The notes under the pieces were generated by a model. That model was given only the letters and a program-made list of their open reading frames with translations, was not told the origin of the DNA and ran no database searches. Source: CADEEN01 sp963816315 (GTDB lineage: Bacteria > Pseudomonadota > Gammaproteobacteria > Burkholderiales > Burkholderiaceae_C). From it: a stretch of DNA of 64,000 nt. This document shows, piece after piece, positions 33,068-43,112 of this stretch. The DNA is taken from assembly GCA_963816315.1 (NCBI GenBank), contig CAWFJZ010000013.1:62001-126000 (forward strand). Reading direction: 5' to 3'. A program made the position numbers and the translations under genes. Each line of letters begins with the position of its first letter. The stretch's first letter is position 1.

Positions 33068-33993
33068 GCGCTGATTCCTTGTTCGATCCCCTTGACGCAG
33101 GCCACCAGCGTGCGATTCACCGGCGTCGGCACGCCGAGCCGTTCGCCCTCACGCACGACAGCGCCGTTGATGAAATCGATCTCGGTCACCGAGCCCTTGT
33201 CGAGGCTCTGCAGCATCGAGGCCTTGAAGTCGGGGCCGAGTCCGGCGCCGGCCATGCGCCAGGCATCCATCGGCTCCTCGATCGAGAGGGTCACGCCTTT
33301 GGCGCGCGCCACGGCCATCGCTTCGGCGACCGCCGCAACCGCCGTGGCTTCGAGTTCGGGCAGCGCATACAGCGCGCCATACGGCAGCCGTGTGATGGCC
33401 GACAGCGCGCCCGTCGCCGTGTTGACGAGCAGCTTGTCCCAGATGACACCAGCGATGTTGTCGCTGACCGTCGTCTTCAAACCCGCGCGCTCGAACTCGG
33501 CGGCGACGCGCTGTACCCGCTCGCTGATGCCGCCGCCGGGCTCGCCGATCAGTGTCAGCTTGCCCTGCACACCCGCGCGCACGACGCCCGGCGCGAGGAA
33601 CACGCCACCGACATAGGTCTTGCCGGCCAGCAGCCGCTCGCGGCCGACGGCCTTGGCCAACACCTCTTCATGGCCGAGGCCGTTCTGCAGCGACATGACG
33701 ATCGTCTTCTCGCCGACCGCGCTCTTGTAGCCCTCGATCGCCGCAGCGGTGTGGAAGGACTTCACCAGCACGACCACCAGGTCGGCGGGGGCGAGGCCTC
33801 GGGCGTCGGTGGCCGCGGCCACTATGACGACACGATCGTTGCCGTCGGCGTCGCGCATCACCAGCCCGCGCGCATTGACCGCATCGACATGCTCCCGCGA
33901 ACGCGCGATCAGCGTCACCGCCGAGCCTGCTGCGGCGAGCGTGCCGCCGATGGCGCAGCCGAGCGATCCGGCGCCGAGGATGTGAATGTTCAT
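33064..33993 (-). CDS. Ketopantoate reductase family protein (PanE/ApbA-like)
   Basis: A 309-residue NADPH-dependent reductase: Rossmann loop MNIHILGAGSLGCAIG, SLQNGLGHEEVL and the catalytic Lys in WDKLLVNTATGALSAI near residue 180. Family members reduce 2-oxo acids such as ketopantoate. As first gene of a coupled operon with VOC, MaoC, CoA-transferase and aroE, it may reduce a pathway 2-oxo acid rather than make pantoate. The start is 187 bases from the divergent M16 gene. Confidence 0.85.
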   Translation of the reverse strand: MNIHILGAGSLGCAIGGTLAAAGSAVTLIARSREHVDAVNARGLVMRDADGNDRVVIVAAATDARGLAPADLVVVLVKSFHTAAAIEGYKSAVGEKTIVMSLQNGLGHEEVLAKAVGRERLLAGKTYVGGVFLAPGVVRAGVQGKLTLIGEPGGGISERVQRVAAEFERAGLKTTVSDNIAGVIWDKLLVNTATGALSAITRLPYGALYALPELEATAVAAVAEAMAVARAKGVTLSIEEPMDAWRMAGAGLGPDFKASMLQSLDKGSVTEIDFINGAVVREGERLGVPTPVNRTLVACVKGIEQGISA

Positions 33994-34180
33994 GGACGCA
34001 AACCATAGCGGCCGGCGGTCATGCCGGCAACGTTATGCACGCAATCAAGCCCATGGCGTTTCAGAATACAGGCATGCCCACCCGCGACGACCCGCTGCAA
34101 GCCCCGAAGCTGATGCGCCGTTCCTGAAGCGCGCGCAGCGCTGAGCGATACTGCGCCGCCTTTGCTGCAGGATCCGGCCC

Positions 34181-37025
34181 ATGACCCAGTTCGTATCGCG
34201 CATCGCGGCCATGCTGCTGCTGTCGCTGACCGTGATGGCGCCGCTGCGCGCTGCGGGCATCGACCCGGCTACCGTACCGCCGCGCGTGGCGGCACCCAAT
34301 GATCAATCGGCGTTGCGCCGCTTCGTGCTGCCCAACGGCATGAAGGTGCTGCTGCTGTCCGACCCCAAGCTCAACGTGGCGTCGGCCTCGGTGGCGGTGG
34401 GCGTGGGCAGCCTGGCTGATCCGCCGCAGCGCCCGGGGCTGGCGCATTACCTCGAGCACATGCTGTTCCTCGGCACGGAAAAGTACCCGTCGGTGGAAGA
34501 CTTCGGCGAGTACCTCGAGCGCAACGGCGGCAGCAACAACGCCTACACCGCGCTCGACCGCACGAACTACCACCTGGAGATCAGGCCGGACGCTTTCGAG
34601 GGCGCGCTCGACCGCTTTGCGCAGTTCTTCATCGCGCCGAAGTTCACGCCCGAGTTCAACGCGCGTGAAGTCAACGCGGTCAACTCCGAGTTTCAGAAGA
34701 ACCTCGAGAACGATGACTGGCGCGAGAACGCGCTGCGCAACAACGCTTACCGTGAGGGTCATCCGGCGCGCGGTTTCAGCATCGGCAGCACCGAGACGCT
34801 GACCGGCACCACGCGCGAGGAACTGCTGGCCTTTCACCGCCGCTACTACAGCGCCAACCGCATGACGTTGGCGCTGACCGGGCCGATGGGCCTGGAGCAG
34901 CTCGAGGCCTGGGCGCGCACGTTGTTCGCGCCGGTGCCCGACAACCAGCGCGCCGATCTGGCCTATCCGAGCGACTATCTGCCGCCCAAGCCGGCGTTGC
35001 GCGTGCTGCGCATGGAGCCGATCAAGGATCTGCGCCGCATGACGCTCGCCTTTGCGCTGCCGGACCTGCGCCCCCTGGCCGGCAGCAAGCCGGCCGAGTT
35101 GATCGCCTACGTGCTCGGCCACGAAGGCGCCGGCAGTCTGCTCAGTGCGCTCAAGGCAGAGGGCCTGGCGACGGGCTTGAGTGCCTCGGCCGAGGCCGAG
35201 ACGCATGACTACGGCACGTTCGAACTCATGGTGAGTCTGACGCCGCAAGGCCTGGCGAGTACGAGCGCGTGCTGTCGATGGTCTTCGCCGGCATCGACCT
35301 GCTGCAGCGCAGCGGCATCCCGCGCCATGTGTTCACGGAACGGCAGACGATGGCGGCGCTCGACGAGCGTTTCCGCGACAAGGGCGAGGGCGCCGGGCTG
35401 GCGGTGGCGCTGGCCAATCTGGCGATGGACTACCCGCTCGAGATCGCCGAGCGTGTGCCTTACCTGTGGTTGCGCGAAGACGCCGAGGCGGTGCGCAAGG
35501 TGCTCTCGTTCCTGCGCCGCGACAACCTGCTCGTCACGCTCGTCGCCAAGGGCGTGCCGGTGGACAAGACCGAGCGCTGGTTCGGCACGCGCTACAGCTA
35601 TGTCGAAGACACCGGCCCGGCGTGGGCGGCATTGGGCCAGCCGGCGACGCTGGCGGCGCTGGGCCTGCCGCGGCCCAACGTTTTCATTCCGGCGAACACG
35701 CGCGTGCGGCCGATCGAGCCGGCGCGGCTGATCGACGAGCCGGGCTTAAGCCTGTACTACGCGCAGGACACGGAGTTCCAGCGGCCTTATGTCTCGCACC
35801 AGATGCGCGTGCGCTTGCCGCGCGACACGGCTTCGTTGCGACAGGCCACGCTGCTGCGCTTCTACGAGGCCTGCGTCAAGGAGTCGCTGGTCGAAGCGAT
35901 CTACCCGGCCGCCGAGGCCGGATTGGGTTTCGAGTTCGAGGCCTCGCTCGAAGGCGTGCGCATCGGCATCGACGGCTACGACGCATCGACCGGCCGCCTG
36001 CTCGACGAGGTCTTGAAGCCAACTGCGTGACTGCTCGCTGACGGCAGAGCGTTACGCCGCCTTGAAGGACCGGCTGTTGCGCGAACTGTCGGCGTTCGAG
36101 CGTGTCGATGCTTACCAGACGCTGGCCGAATCGCGGCGGCGCGTGGTCCGCGAGTTTCACTTCCGGCCCGACGAGATGCTGCCGGTGGCACGCGAAATGA
36201 CGCTGCCGCAGGTGCAGGCCTTTGCGCGTTCGCTGTACCGGCGCGGCAAGCTCGAAGCGCTGAGTTACGGCAACATCGGCGCGGCCGACGTCGTGGCGGT
36301 CGCGCGGCGCGTCGGCGCGGCGTTGCAGCTCGCGGCCGTGCCCGAGCAGAACCTGCTGCGCCGGCGGCTGCTGGTGCAGCGCGCGGGCCAGAGCGTGCGC
36401 ACGAGCGAGGCCTTGAAGGTCAACAACTCGGCGTTGCGCCGCGAAGTGGCGTTGGGCAACGACAGCCCGCCGGTGCGCGCCGCCACGCTGGCGCTGGCGT
36501 CGTTCATCGGGCCGCTGGTGTACAACGAGCTGCGCACGCAGCAGCAGCTCGGCTACATCGTCTCCGGCGGTGCGGGCGGCGAGGGCCGCTCGCAGTTCGC
36601 CTACTTCATCGTCCAGTCCGGCGACTACCCCGCCGACGAACTGGAGTCGCGCACCGACAAGGTGATCGCCGCAGCTGCCGGCGCGTCTGCGGGCGCTCGA
36701 CGATGCGCAGTGGCAGGCGATCGTCGGCGGCGTGCGCGCCAAGCTCGAAGAAAAGGACAAATCGATCGGCGAGCGGGCGCGGCGGCTGTTCGAGCTGGCG
36801 TATGAACACAACGGCGACTGGGCGCGGCAGGAGGCGACGGCCGATGCGCTGTCGGCGCTGACGCGGCAGAGCACGGCGGACCTGTTGGCCTCGGCGCTGC
36901 GTGCGGACACGGCGCGCAATCGCGTCTTCCTCGGCTTTGCCCGCGATGTGCGGCCGCGCACGCCGCCGGCGGTGAGCTTCAGCGACGCCAGCGCTTGGAA
37001 GGCAGGCCAGCGCTACGAGCGCTGA
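34181..37025 (+). CDS. M16-family zinc metalloprotease (insulinase/pitrilysin-like), three frameshifts
   Basis: A protein of about 948 residues with a signal peptide (1-24, ending PLRA-AG). Zinc site HxxEH is HYLEH at residues 89-93, and the third ligand Glu is in NAVNSEFQKN. The frame breaks near 35256 (one G missing before YERVLSMVFAGID), near 36020 (one extra C before QLRDCSLTAERYA) and near 36670 (one extra G before LPARLRALDDAQW). Each flank continues normal family sequence, including LVYNELRTQQQLGYIVSG of the second M16 pair. It probably degrades peptides in the periplasm. The breaks look like sequencing errors. Confidence 0.87.
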
Positions 37026-37047
37026 CCGCGGAGGCTCGAACGGCGCT

Positions 37048-37740
37048 TCAGCGCTTCTGGTACTGCGTCGCGCCGAACAGTATTTCGCGCGACTTGTCGT
37101 CGGTGATCGGCTTGTGCGCCGCGGCCAGCACTTCGACACCGCGCTTGACGGCCGGGCGCGCGGCGATCTCGTCGAACCAGCCGCGCAGGTGCGGGTAGTC
37201 GTTCCAGTCGATGCCCTGGTTCTTCCACGAGCGCAGCCACGGGAAGACGGCGATGTCGGCAATCGAATAGGCCTTGCCGCCGAGGTACTTGCTCTTCGCC
37301 AGCCGCGTGTTCATGACGCCGTACAAGCGCTTGGCTTCGTTCGTGTAGCGATCGACCGCGTACTCGATCTTCTGCGGTGCGTAGATGCGAAAGTGATGCG
37401 CCTGGCCGAGCATCGGCCCGACGCCGCCCATCTGGAACATCAGCCACTGCAGCACCTCGTACTTGCCGCGCACGTCGTCCGGCATGTAGCGGCCGGTCTT
37501 GCCGGCCAGGTAGAGCAGGATCGCGCCGGATTCGAAGAGGGAGATCGGCTTGCCATCGGGGCCGTCCGGGTCCACGATCGCCGGAATCTTGTTGTTCGGA
37601 CTGATGGCGAGAAATTCAGGCGTGAATTGTTCGCCGCTTCCGATATCGACCGCATGCACACACCACGGCAACCCACACTCTTCGAGCATGATGTGGACCT
37701 TGTGGCCGTTGGGTGTGGCCCATGAGTAAACATCGATCAT
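37048..37740 (-). CDS. yfcG: YfcG-like glutathione S-transferase (disulfide-bond oxidoreductase)
   Basis: A 230-residue Nu-class GST very similar in pattern to E. coli YfcG: MIDVYSWATPNGHKVHIMLE with the TPNG active-site turn, ISPNNKIPAIVDPDG (cis-Pro), LFESGAILLYLA (glutathione gamma-Glu site) and YSIADIAVFPW in the helical domain. YfcG works as a glutathione-dependent disulfide reductase. The ATG at 37740 gives exactly the family N-terminus. Confidence 0.9.
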   Translation of the reverse strand: MIDVYSWATPNGHKVHIMLEECGLPWCVHAVDIGSGEQFTPEFLAISPNNKIPAIVDPDGPDGKPISLFESGAILLYLAGKTGRYMPDDVRGKYEVLQWLMFQMGGVGPMLGQAHHFRIYAPQKIEYAVDRYTNEAKRLYGVMNTRLAKSKYLGGKAYSIADIAVFPWLRSWKNQGIDWNDYPHLRGWFDEIAARPAVKRGVEVLAAAHKPITDDKSREILFGATQYQKR

Positions 37741-37818
37741 CGGCGTTGCCTCCTGCGCGGCCCGGCGCAGGGTCCGCAACGCTTTCACTCTAGCAGCAGC
37801 AGTCAGCAAACCGTCACG

Positions 37819-38559
37819 ATGGCCGCACTATTCAAGCGTTTGTTCAACAGCGAGCAGGAAGCTGCCGTCGCCGGCTGGCCCGATGCACGCCGCTGGGCCG
37901 AGAGCGCGGGCCATCGTTTTGCGGTCGGTCGCGGCGGCGAAGGTTTCGTCGTCGAGTCGCAGACCGCCGGCACGGCGTTCCGCATCGAGTGGGGGCCGTC
38001 GCAGCGCAACTACATCGCCGGGCAGGAGTTGCGCGTGCGCGCCGACGTCGGTCCGGCCACCGACGTGCAGATGCTGGCCGCCACGCGGCCGTTGATGGAG
38101 CGCCTGGAGCGCGACGTTTTCGAGCAGTACACCGAAGGCACCGAAACGCGCATCGACGACCAGACGCCCGAGGAGATGCGCTGGGTGGTGCTGTATCCGC
38201 AGGTGCCGGCCAAGCTGCTGGGCGCCTTGCACGAGCGCTTCGGCCTGCTCGGCAACCGGCCGCGCGCTTCGACGCTGTGGCTCGAAGAAGGGCTTGCCGG
38301 CCCGCTGGCCAAGAGCATCGCCTGGCACGACCCCGCAGCGCCGATGGTGCTGGTCGTGCAGCGCGGCCGCTTCGTGCTGCGCATGGCGCTCGCCGAGCCG
38401 CGCATCGCCGTGCTCGACGGTGCGTTGTCGCTCGGCCTGGCGGCAGCAGCGGCGGCGCGCCGCGTCGCCGAAGAAGTCTCGCGCGGCGCCGTCAACAGCA
38501 CGCGGCCGAGCACCTGGGGCGCCGTGCCTGCGCCGCCCAAGGAACCCAGCGAAAGCTAA
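37819..38559 (+). CDS. Conserved hypothetical protein
   Basis: A 246-residue soluble protein without signal peptide. It has mixed alpha/beta segments (FVVESQTAGTAFRIEWGPSQ, TRIDDQTPEEMRWVVLYPQ) and an Ala-rich C-terminal helix. I recall similar unannotated proteins in Burkholderiales but know no function. It is convergent with the acyl-CoA dehydrogenase gene, and the two stop codons overlap in CTAA. Confidence 0.7.
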   Translation: MAALFKRLFNSEQEAAVAGWPDARRWAESAGHRFAVGRGGEGFVVESQTAGTAFRIEWGPSQRNYIAGQELRVRADVGPATDVQMLAATRPLMERLERDVFEQYTEGTETRIDDQTPEEMRWVVLYPQVPAKLLGALHERFGLLGNRPRASTLWLEEGLAGPLAKSIAWHDPAAPMVLVVQRGRFVLRMALAEPRIAVLDGALSLGLAAAAAARRVAEEVSRGAVNSTRPSTWGAVPAPPKEPSES

Positions 38560-39774
38560 GCCGCCTGTCGGCCCAGCTCGATCTTGGCCAGCGCATTGCG
38601 GTGCACTTCGTCGGGGCCGTCGGCAAAGCGCAGCGTGCGCGCCACGGTGTAGAAATAGGCCAGCGGAAAATCCTGGCTCATGCCGCCGCCGCCATGGGCC
38701 TGCATCGCCCAGTCGATGATGCGGCAGGCCATGTTCGGCGCCACGACCTTGATCATCGCGATCTCGGCCTGCGCGGCCTTGTTGCCGGCCTTGTCCATCA
38801 TCCATGCCGCCTTCAGCGTCAAGAGGCGCGCCTGCTCGATCTGGCAGCGCGCCTCGGCGATGCGCTCGCGCGTCACGCCCTGGTCCGACACCGGGCGGCC
38901 GAAGGCGACGCGCTTTGTCGAGCGCTTGCACATCAACTCGAGCGCACGCTCGGCCAGGCCGATCAGGCGCATGCAGTGGTGGATGCGGCCGGGCCCGAGG
39001 CGGCCTTGTGCAATCTCGAAGCCACGGCCCTCGCCGAGCAGCATGTTCGAGGCCGGCACGCGCACGTCGCTGAAGTCGATCTCCATGTGGCCGTGCGGCG
39101 CATCGTCGTAGCCGAACACCGACAGCGGGCGCAGCACCTTCACGCCGGGCGCGTCCATCGGCACCAGGATCATCGATTGCTGCGAGTGCCGCGCCGCGGT
39201 CGGGTCGGTCTTGCCCATGAAGATCATCACCGCACAGCGCGGATCGCCGGCGCCGGAGATCCACCACTTGCGGCCGTTGATGACGTACTCGTCAGCCGCG
39301 CCGTTCGATGCGCGCTTCGATGTTCGTGGCATCGCTCGAGGCGACGTTCGGTTCCGTCATCGCAAACGCGCTGCGGATCTCGCCGGCCAGCAGCGGCTTC
39401 AACCAACGCTGCTTGTGCTCGGCCGTGCCGTAACGCGTCAGCACTTCCATGTTGCCGGTATCGGGCGCCGAGCAGTTGAAGACTTCGCTGGCCCACGGCA
39501 CGCGGCCCATGATCTCGGCCAGCGGCGCGTATTCGATGTTGGTCAGGCCTGCGCCTTCGTCGCTCTCGGGAAGGAACAGGTTCCACAAACCGGCGGCGCG
39601 CGCCTTCGGCTTCAACTGCTCGATGACCGCCAGCGGTGTCCATCGCTTGCCGGCCTGGGTGTTGGCTTCCAACTCGTCGGCCAACGCCGGCTCGGCCGGA
39701 TAGACATGCGCTGTCATGAAGGCGTTGACGCGCTCACGCAGGGCGTTTGTTTTGTCGGAGTAGGCGAAGTCCAT
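38556..39774 (-). CDS. Acyl-CoA dehydrogenase (ACAD10/11-like), one frameshift
   Basis: About 406 residues. The N-terminal half from ATG 39774 (MDFAYSDKTNALRERVNAFM, FAMTEPNVASSDATNI) runs into a break near 39310. One extra base there shifts the frame, which continues DEYVINGRKWWISGAGDPRC to the end (QAHGGGGMSQDFPLAYFYTV). The pattern is that of ACAD10/11-type enzymes. The upstream gene is an APH-like phosphotransferase. Together the pair matches bacterial LvaA/LvaC-like systems and the fused animal ACAD10/11, which handle 4-hydroxyacyl-CoA through a phosphorylated intermediate (established for those families, inferred here). Confidence 0.88.
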
Positions 39775-39812
39775 GGGGTGTGCTTTCAGCTTCGTGATTG
39801 TTGGGCCGCGCC

Positions 39813-40889
39813 TCAGGCGCGTCGGGCGAATTGCCAACCGAGTTCGGCGAGAGGCCGCGCGCCGGCCGCGGCTTGTTTGGCTTGGGTGCTGGACGCCGTG
39901 CCGTCCTCGACCCGCTTGGCAATGCCTTGCAGGATCGCCGCCATGCGGAACAGGTTGTAGGCGAGGTAGAAGTTCCAGTCGCCGGCAAGTTCTTGCGGCG
40001 TCGTGAAGCCAGTGCGGTCGCAGTAGCGGGCGACATACTCGGATTCGACCGGAATGCCGAGCGCAGCGTGATCGAGCCCGCCGATGCCGCGCATTGCGCC
40101 CGGCGGGATGTGCCAGGCCATGCAGTGGTAGCTGAAGTCGGCCAGCGGATGGCCGAGCGTGGACAGCTCCCAGTCGAGTACGGCCAGCACGCGCGGCTCG
40201 GTCGGGTGAAAGACGAGGTTGTCGAGCCGGTAGTCGCCGTGCACGACCGAGACTTTCGATTCATCGCGAGCGCTCGCCGGCAAGTGCGCCGGCAGCCATT
40301 CGATCAGCCGGTCCATGGCCTCGATCGGCTGCGTGATCGAGGCGACGTACTGCTTGCCCCAACGGCCGATCTGGCGCTCGAAGTAGTTGCCGGGCTTGCC
40401 GTAGTCGGCCAGGCCCGCCGCTTTCACATCGACTTTGTGCAACGCGGCGATGACGCGGTTCATCTCGTCGTAGATCGCGCTGCGCTCGGCAGTCGTCGCG
40501 TCGGGCAGCGACTGGTTCCACAGCACGCGGCCATCGACAAAACCCATGATGTAGAAGGCGCGGCCGATCACCGATTCGTCCTCGCACAGCGCCAGCATCT
40601 CGGGCACCGGCACACCCTGCGAGCGCAGCGCCGCCATGACGCGATACTCGCGCTCGATCGCATGCGCGGAAGGCAGCAGCTTGGCAGCAGGGCCGGGCTT
40701 GGCGCGCAGCACGTAGGTGGCGGCCGGCGTCGTCAACTTGAAGGTCGGGTTGCTCTGGCCGCCCTTGAACTGCGCCATGTCGAGCGGGCCGGCAAATCCG
40801 GGCAGCCGGGCTTCGAGCCAGGCCGTGAGGGCGGCGCGGTCGAACACTTGCGCGTCGGCCAGGGGTTGGGTACCGGTGAACTGATCCAT
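39813..40889 (-). CDS. Aminoglycoside-phosphotransferase-like kinase (ACAD10/11 N-domain, LvaA-like)
   Basis: A 358-residue protein-kinase-fold phosphotransferase. The N-lobe has FKGGQSNPTFKLTTPAATYV and YVLRAKP (ATP Lys), the catalytic loop is VVHGDYRLDNLVF with Asp and Asn, and VLDWELSTLGHPLAD is the DFG-equivalent. It likely phosphorylates 4-hydroxyacyl-CoA for the dehydrogenase gene 38 bases downstream. It is divergent from the FimV-like gene. Confidence 0.88.
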   Translation of the reverse strand: MDQFTGTQPLADAQVFDRAALTAWLEARLPGFAGPLDMAQFKGGQSNPTFKLTTPAATYVLRAKPGPAAKLLPSAHAIEREYRVMAALRSQGVPVPEMLALCEDESVIGRAFYIMGFVDGRVLWNQSLPDATTAERSAIYDEMNRVIAALHKVDVKAAGLADYGKPGNYFERQIGRWGKQYVASITQPIEAMDRLIEWLPAHLPASARDESKVSVVHGDYRLDNLVFHPTEPRVLAVLDWELSTLGHPLADFSYHCMAWHIPPGAMRGIGGLDHAALGIPVESEYVARYCDRTGFTTPQELAGDWNFYLAYNLFRMAAILQGIAKRVEDGTASSTQAKQAAAGARPLAELGWQFARRA

Positions 40890-41099
40890 CGTCGTCGGAT
40901 GCTACTCACACTCAGGCGGTGGCGGGCGCCATGCCGCGCACACCGCAGTCCGTGATGCTTGTGGCGTGCGTGGCGGTTTGTTGGGCCGGCATTTGTCGCG
41001 GGGCCGCGAGGTCGCATGCTAGAGTGGCGCCGTCACAGATGGTCACCAATCGGCGCTGTGTCGGTGCGAAATCTCACCCGGCAAGCGGCGAATCACGGC

Positions 41100-43112
41100 A
41101 TGTTCATCGGCAAGCTCCGACTCTCCATCACCTTCATCGCACTCGGCATCGCAGGGCCTGCCTTGGCGCTCGGCTTCGGCGATTTCCGCGCCACTGCTCT
41201 GCTCGGTCAACCGTTGAACCTGGCCTTGCCGGTGTCGCTGGCCGAAGGCGAAACGCTGACCAGCAGCTGCGTCTCGGCCGAGGTGCAGTCGGGCGACATG
41301 CGGTTGCAGCCGGGTACCGTGCGCGCCCGCGTCACGCAGGGCCGCGACGCCGGCGAGGCCGTCATCCGCATCAGCACCACCGTGGCCATCGACGAGCCTG
41401 TCGTCAACATCACCGTTTCCGCAGGCTGCCCGCCGCGCATCACGCGCACGCTGGTGCTGCTGGCCGACCCGCCGCTGGTCAACGTGGCGGCGGCGCCGGG
41501 GGCGACGCCCGAAGGCGCGACGCCCGGTGCGGCCTCCAGCCAAGGCGTGGCCCCGCGCGAGGCGACATCGGCCACGCCGGTGCCGGCAGCGCGCGTCGCG
41601 CGGCCGGCAACACCGCCGCGGGCAGCGCGCACGGCGCCAGCGCGCAGCGTCGCGCCGGCCGGCGAAGCCACGCCGGCGCAGACCGCCGCTGCGACGCCAC
41701 GGCCGCGCAGCCGGCCCAGCGCCAGTGCGGCGCTGCCGCCGCCCAAGGCACCGGCCGCCGAGCAACGTCCGCGCCTGCAACTCGATGGTGGCCAGGTGGC
41801 CGCCACCTCGGCCGCGGTGCTGGCCGCAGAGGCCCAGGCCTCGGCTGCGCGCCAGGCCACGCTGATCGCCGAAGCGGCGGCCTCGGCGGCGCAACAGCGC
41901 ATGAAGGACATGGAAAGCGAAGTCGCGCGTTTGCGCGCCGACGCCAAGGCGCAGACCGAAGCGCTGATCGAGTTGCGCAAGCAGATCGCGCAAGACCGCA
42001 ACCGGCCGGCGGAAGCCGGCTGGCTGATGCCGGCCTTGATGGCGCTGGCCGGCCTGCTCGGCGCCACGGCGTTGTGGCTGGCGTGGCAGTTGCGCCAGAA
42101 GCAGAACGTCAAGGTCACGCAGCGCGACGCCTGGTACGAGCGCGCGGCGCCGGCCTCGGTGGCGAACTCGATGGCGGGCGACCGCGACGAAGAAGATTCC
42201 GACTACCCGGGCGTGGTGCCGTCGCGCATCCCCTCGACGCTGCCGCCACCGCCGCCGCCGACGCCCAGGCCGCCGATCAACCCGCCGTCGATGAATCCGC
42301 CGTCGATGTTCGACACCCGCGCCGGCGGCCTCGACTCGATGATTTCGCCGCCGACGATGCCGGCGCACACCAACGTCACCCTGCCGCTCGGCGCACGCGT
42401 CGAAGACGATCCGTCGCGGGCGATGAGCGTCGATGAGCAGATCGACCTCGAGCAGCAGGCCGATTTCTTCATCGCCCTCGGCCACGACGAGTCGGCGATC
42501 GACCTCTTGATGGCGCACCTGCGCAGCACAGGAGGCGGCACGCCGCTGCCATTCTTGAAGCTGCTCGAGATCCACGGCCGCCGCGGCGACCGCGAGGCTT
42601 ACGAGCGCACTCGCGTGCGCTTCAACCAGCGCTTCAACAGCGTGGCGCCGGAGTGGCAGGCCGACCCGAAGTCAGGCCGCGCACTCGAAGACTATCCGCT
42701 GGTCGTCGGCCGCATCCAGACCGCGTGGCCGACGCCGCTCGACGCGATGGCCGAGCTGGAAGCGCTGCTGTTCCGCCGCGGCGCCGGCTCGGAGATGTTC
42801 GAGCTGCCGGCGTACCAGGAAGTGCTGTTCCTGTACCAACTGGCGCGCGATCTGCACCAGGCGTCGCAGCCCGACAACTCGAACGACGTGGACGTGCTGC
42901 TGCCGATCATGACCGAGCCGGCGCCGCTGGTCGACGGCTCGATCAGCCTGCGCCCGGAGTTCAACGGCGGGCAGCCGATGACGCTCGACTTCGACCTCGA
43001 TCCGGCCAAGCTGGCCGAGAGCGACAAGCCGATGCTCGAACTCGATCTGGGTTCCGACGACGATGCGCCGCCGGAGAGCGGCAAGCCCGATCCGGGCAAG
43101 CGCCTCAGCTAA
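41100..43112 (+). CDS. FimV/TspA-like peptidoglycan-associated hub protein
   Basis: A 670-residue protein. The signal peptide (about 1-21) is followed by the FimV N-terminal domain starting GFGDFRATALLGQPLNLALP. Then come an Ala/Pro-rich low-complexity part (about 130-245), a coiled coil (about 250-305, AAQQRMKDMESEVARLRADA), one transmembrane helix (GWLMPALMALAGLLGATALW), a Pro-rich cytoplasmic linker and a C-terminal part with DEQIDLEQQADFFIALGHDE, a FimV-like TPR motif. FimV proteins organise the cell pole and type IV pili. The LysM module seen in some FimV was not identified. Start ATG 41100 is set by the signal peptide. Confidence 0.83.
   Translation: MFIGKLRLSITFIALGIAGPALALGFGDFRATALLGQPLNLALPVSLAEGETLTSSCVSAEVQSGDMRLQPGTVRARVTQGRDAGEAVIRISTTVAIDEPVVNITVSAGCPPRITRTLVLLADPPLVNVAAAPGATPEGATPGAASSQGVAPREATSATPVPAARVARPATPPRAARTAPARSVAPAGEATPAQTAAATPRPRSRPSASAALPPPKAPAAEQRPRLQLDGGQVAATSAAVLAAEAQASAARQATLIAEAAASAAQQRMKDMESEVARLRADAKAQTEALIELRKQIAQDRNRPAEAGWLMPALMALAGLLGATALWLAWQLRQKQNVKVTQRDAWYERAAPASVANSMAGDRDEEDSDYPGVVPSRIPSTLPPPPPPTPRPPINPPSMNPPSMFDTRAGGLDSMISPPTMPAHTNVTLPLGARVEDDPSRAMSVDEQIDLEQQADFFIALGHDESAIDLLMAHLRSTGGGTPLPFLKLLEIHGRRGDREAYERTRVRFNQRFNSVAPEWQADPKSGRALEDYPLVVGRIQTAWPTPLDAMAELEALLFRRGAGSEMFELPAYQEVLFLYQLARDLHQASQPDNSNDVDVLLPIMTEPAPLVDGSISLRPEFNGGQPMTLDFDLDPAKLAESDKPMLELDLGSDDDAPPESGKPDPGKRLS

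Noticed and set aside
34074..34127. A 17-codon ATG-started frame in the panE-M16 gap
   Set aside because: Too short to judge, no ribosome site, and no similarity recognised.
35256..36670. Programmed frameshifting in the M16 protease and other broken genes
   Set aside because: There are no conserved slippery sites or downstream structures. Shifts go in both directions and strike many unrelated genes, so base errors explain them better.
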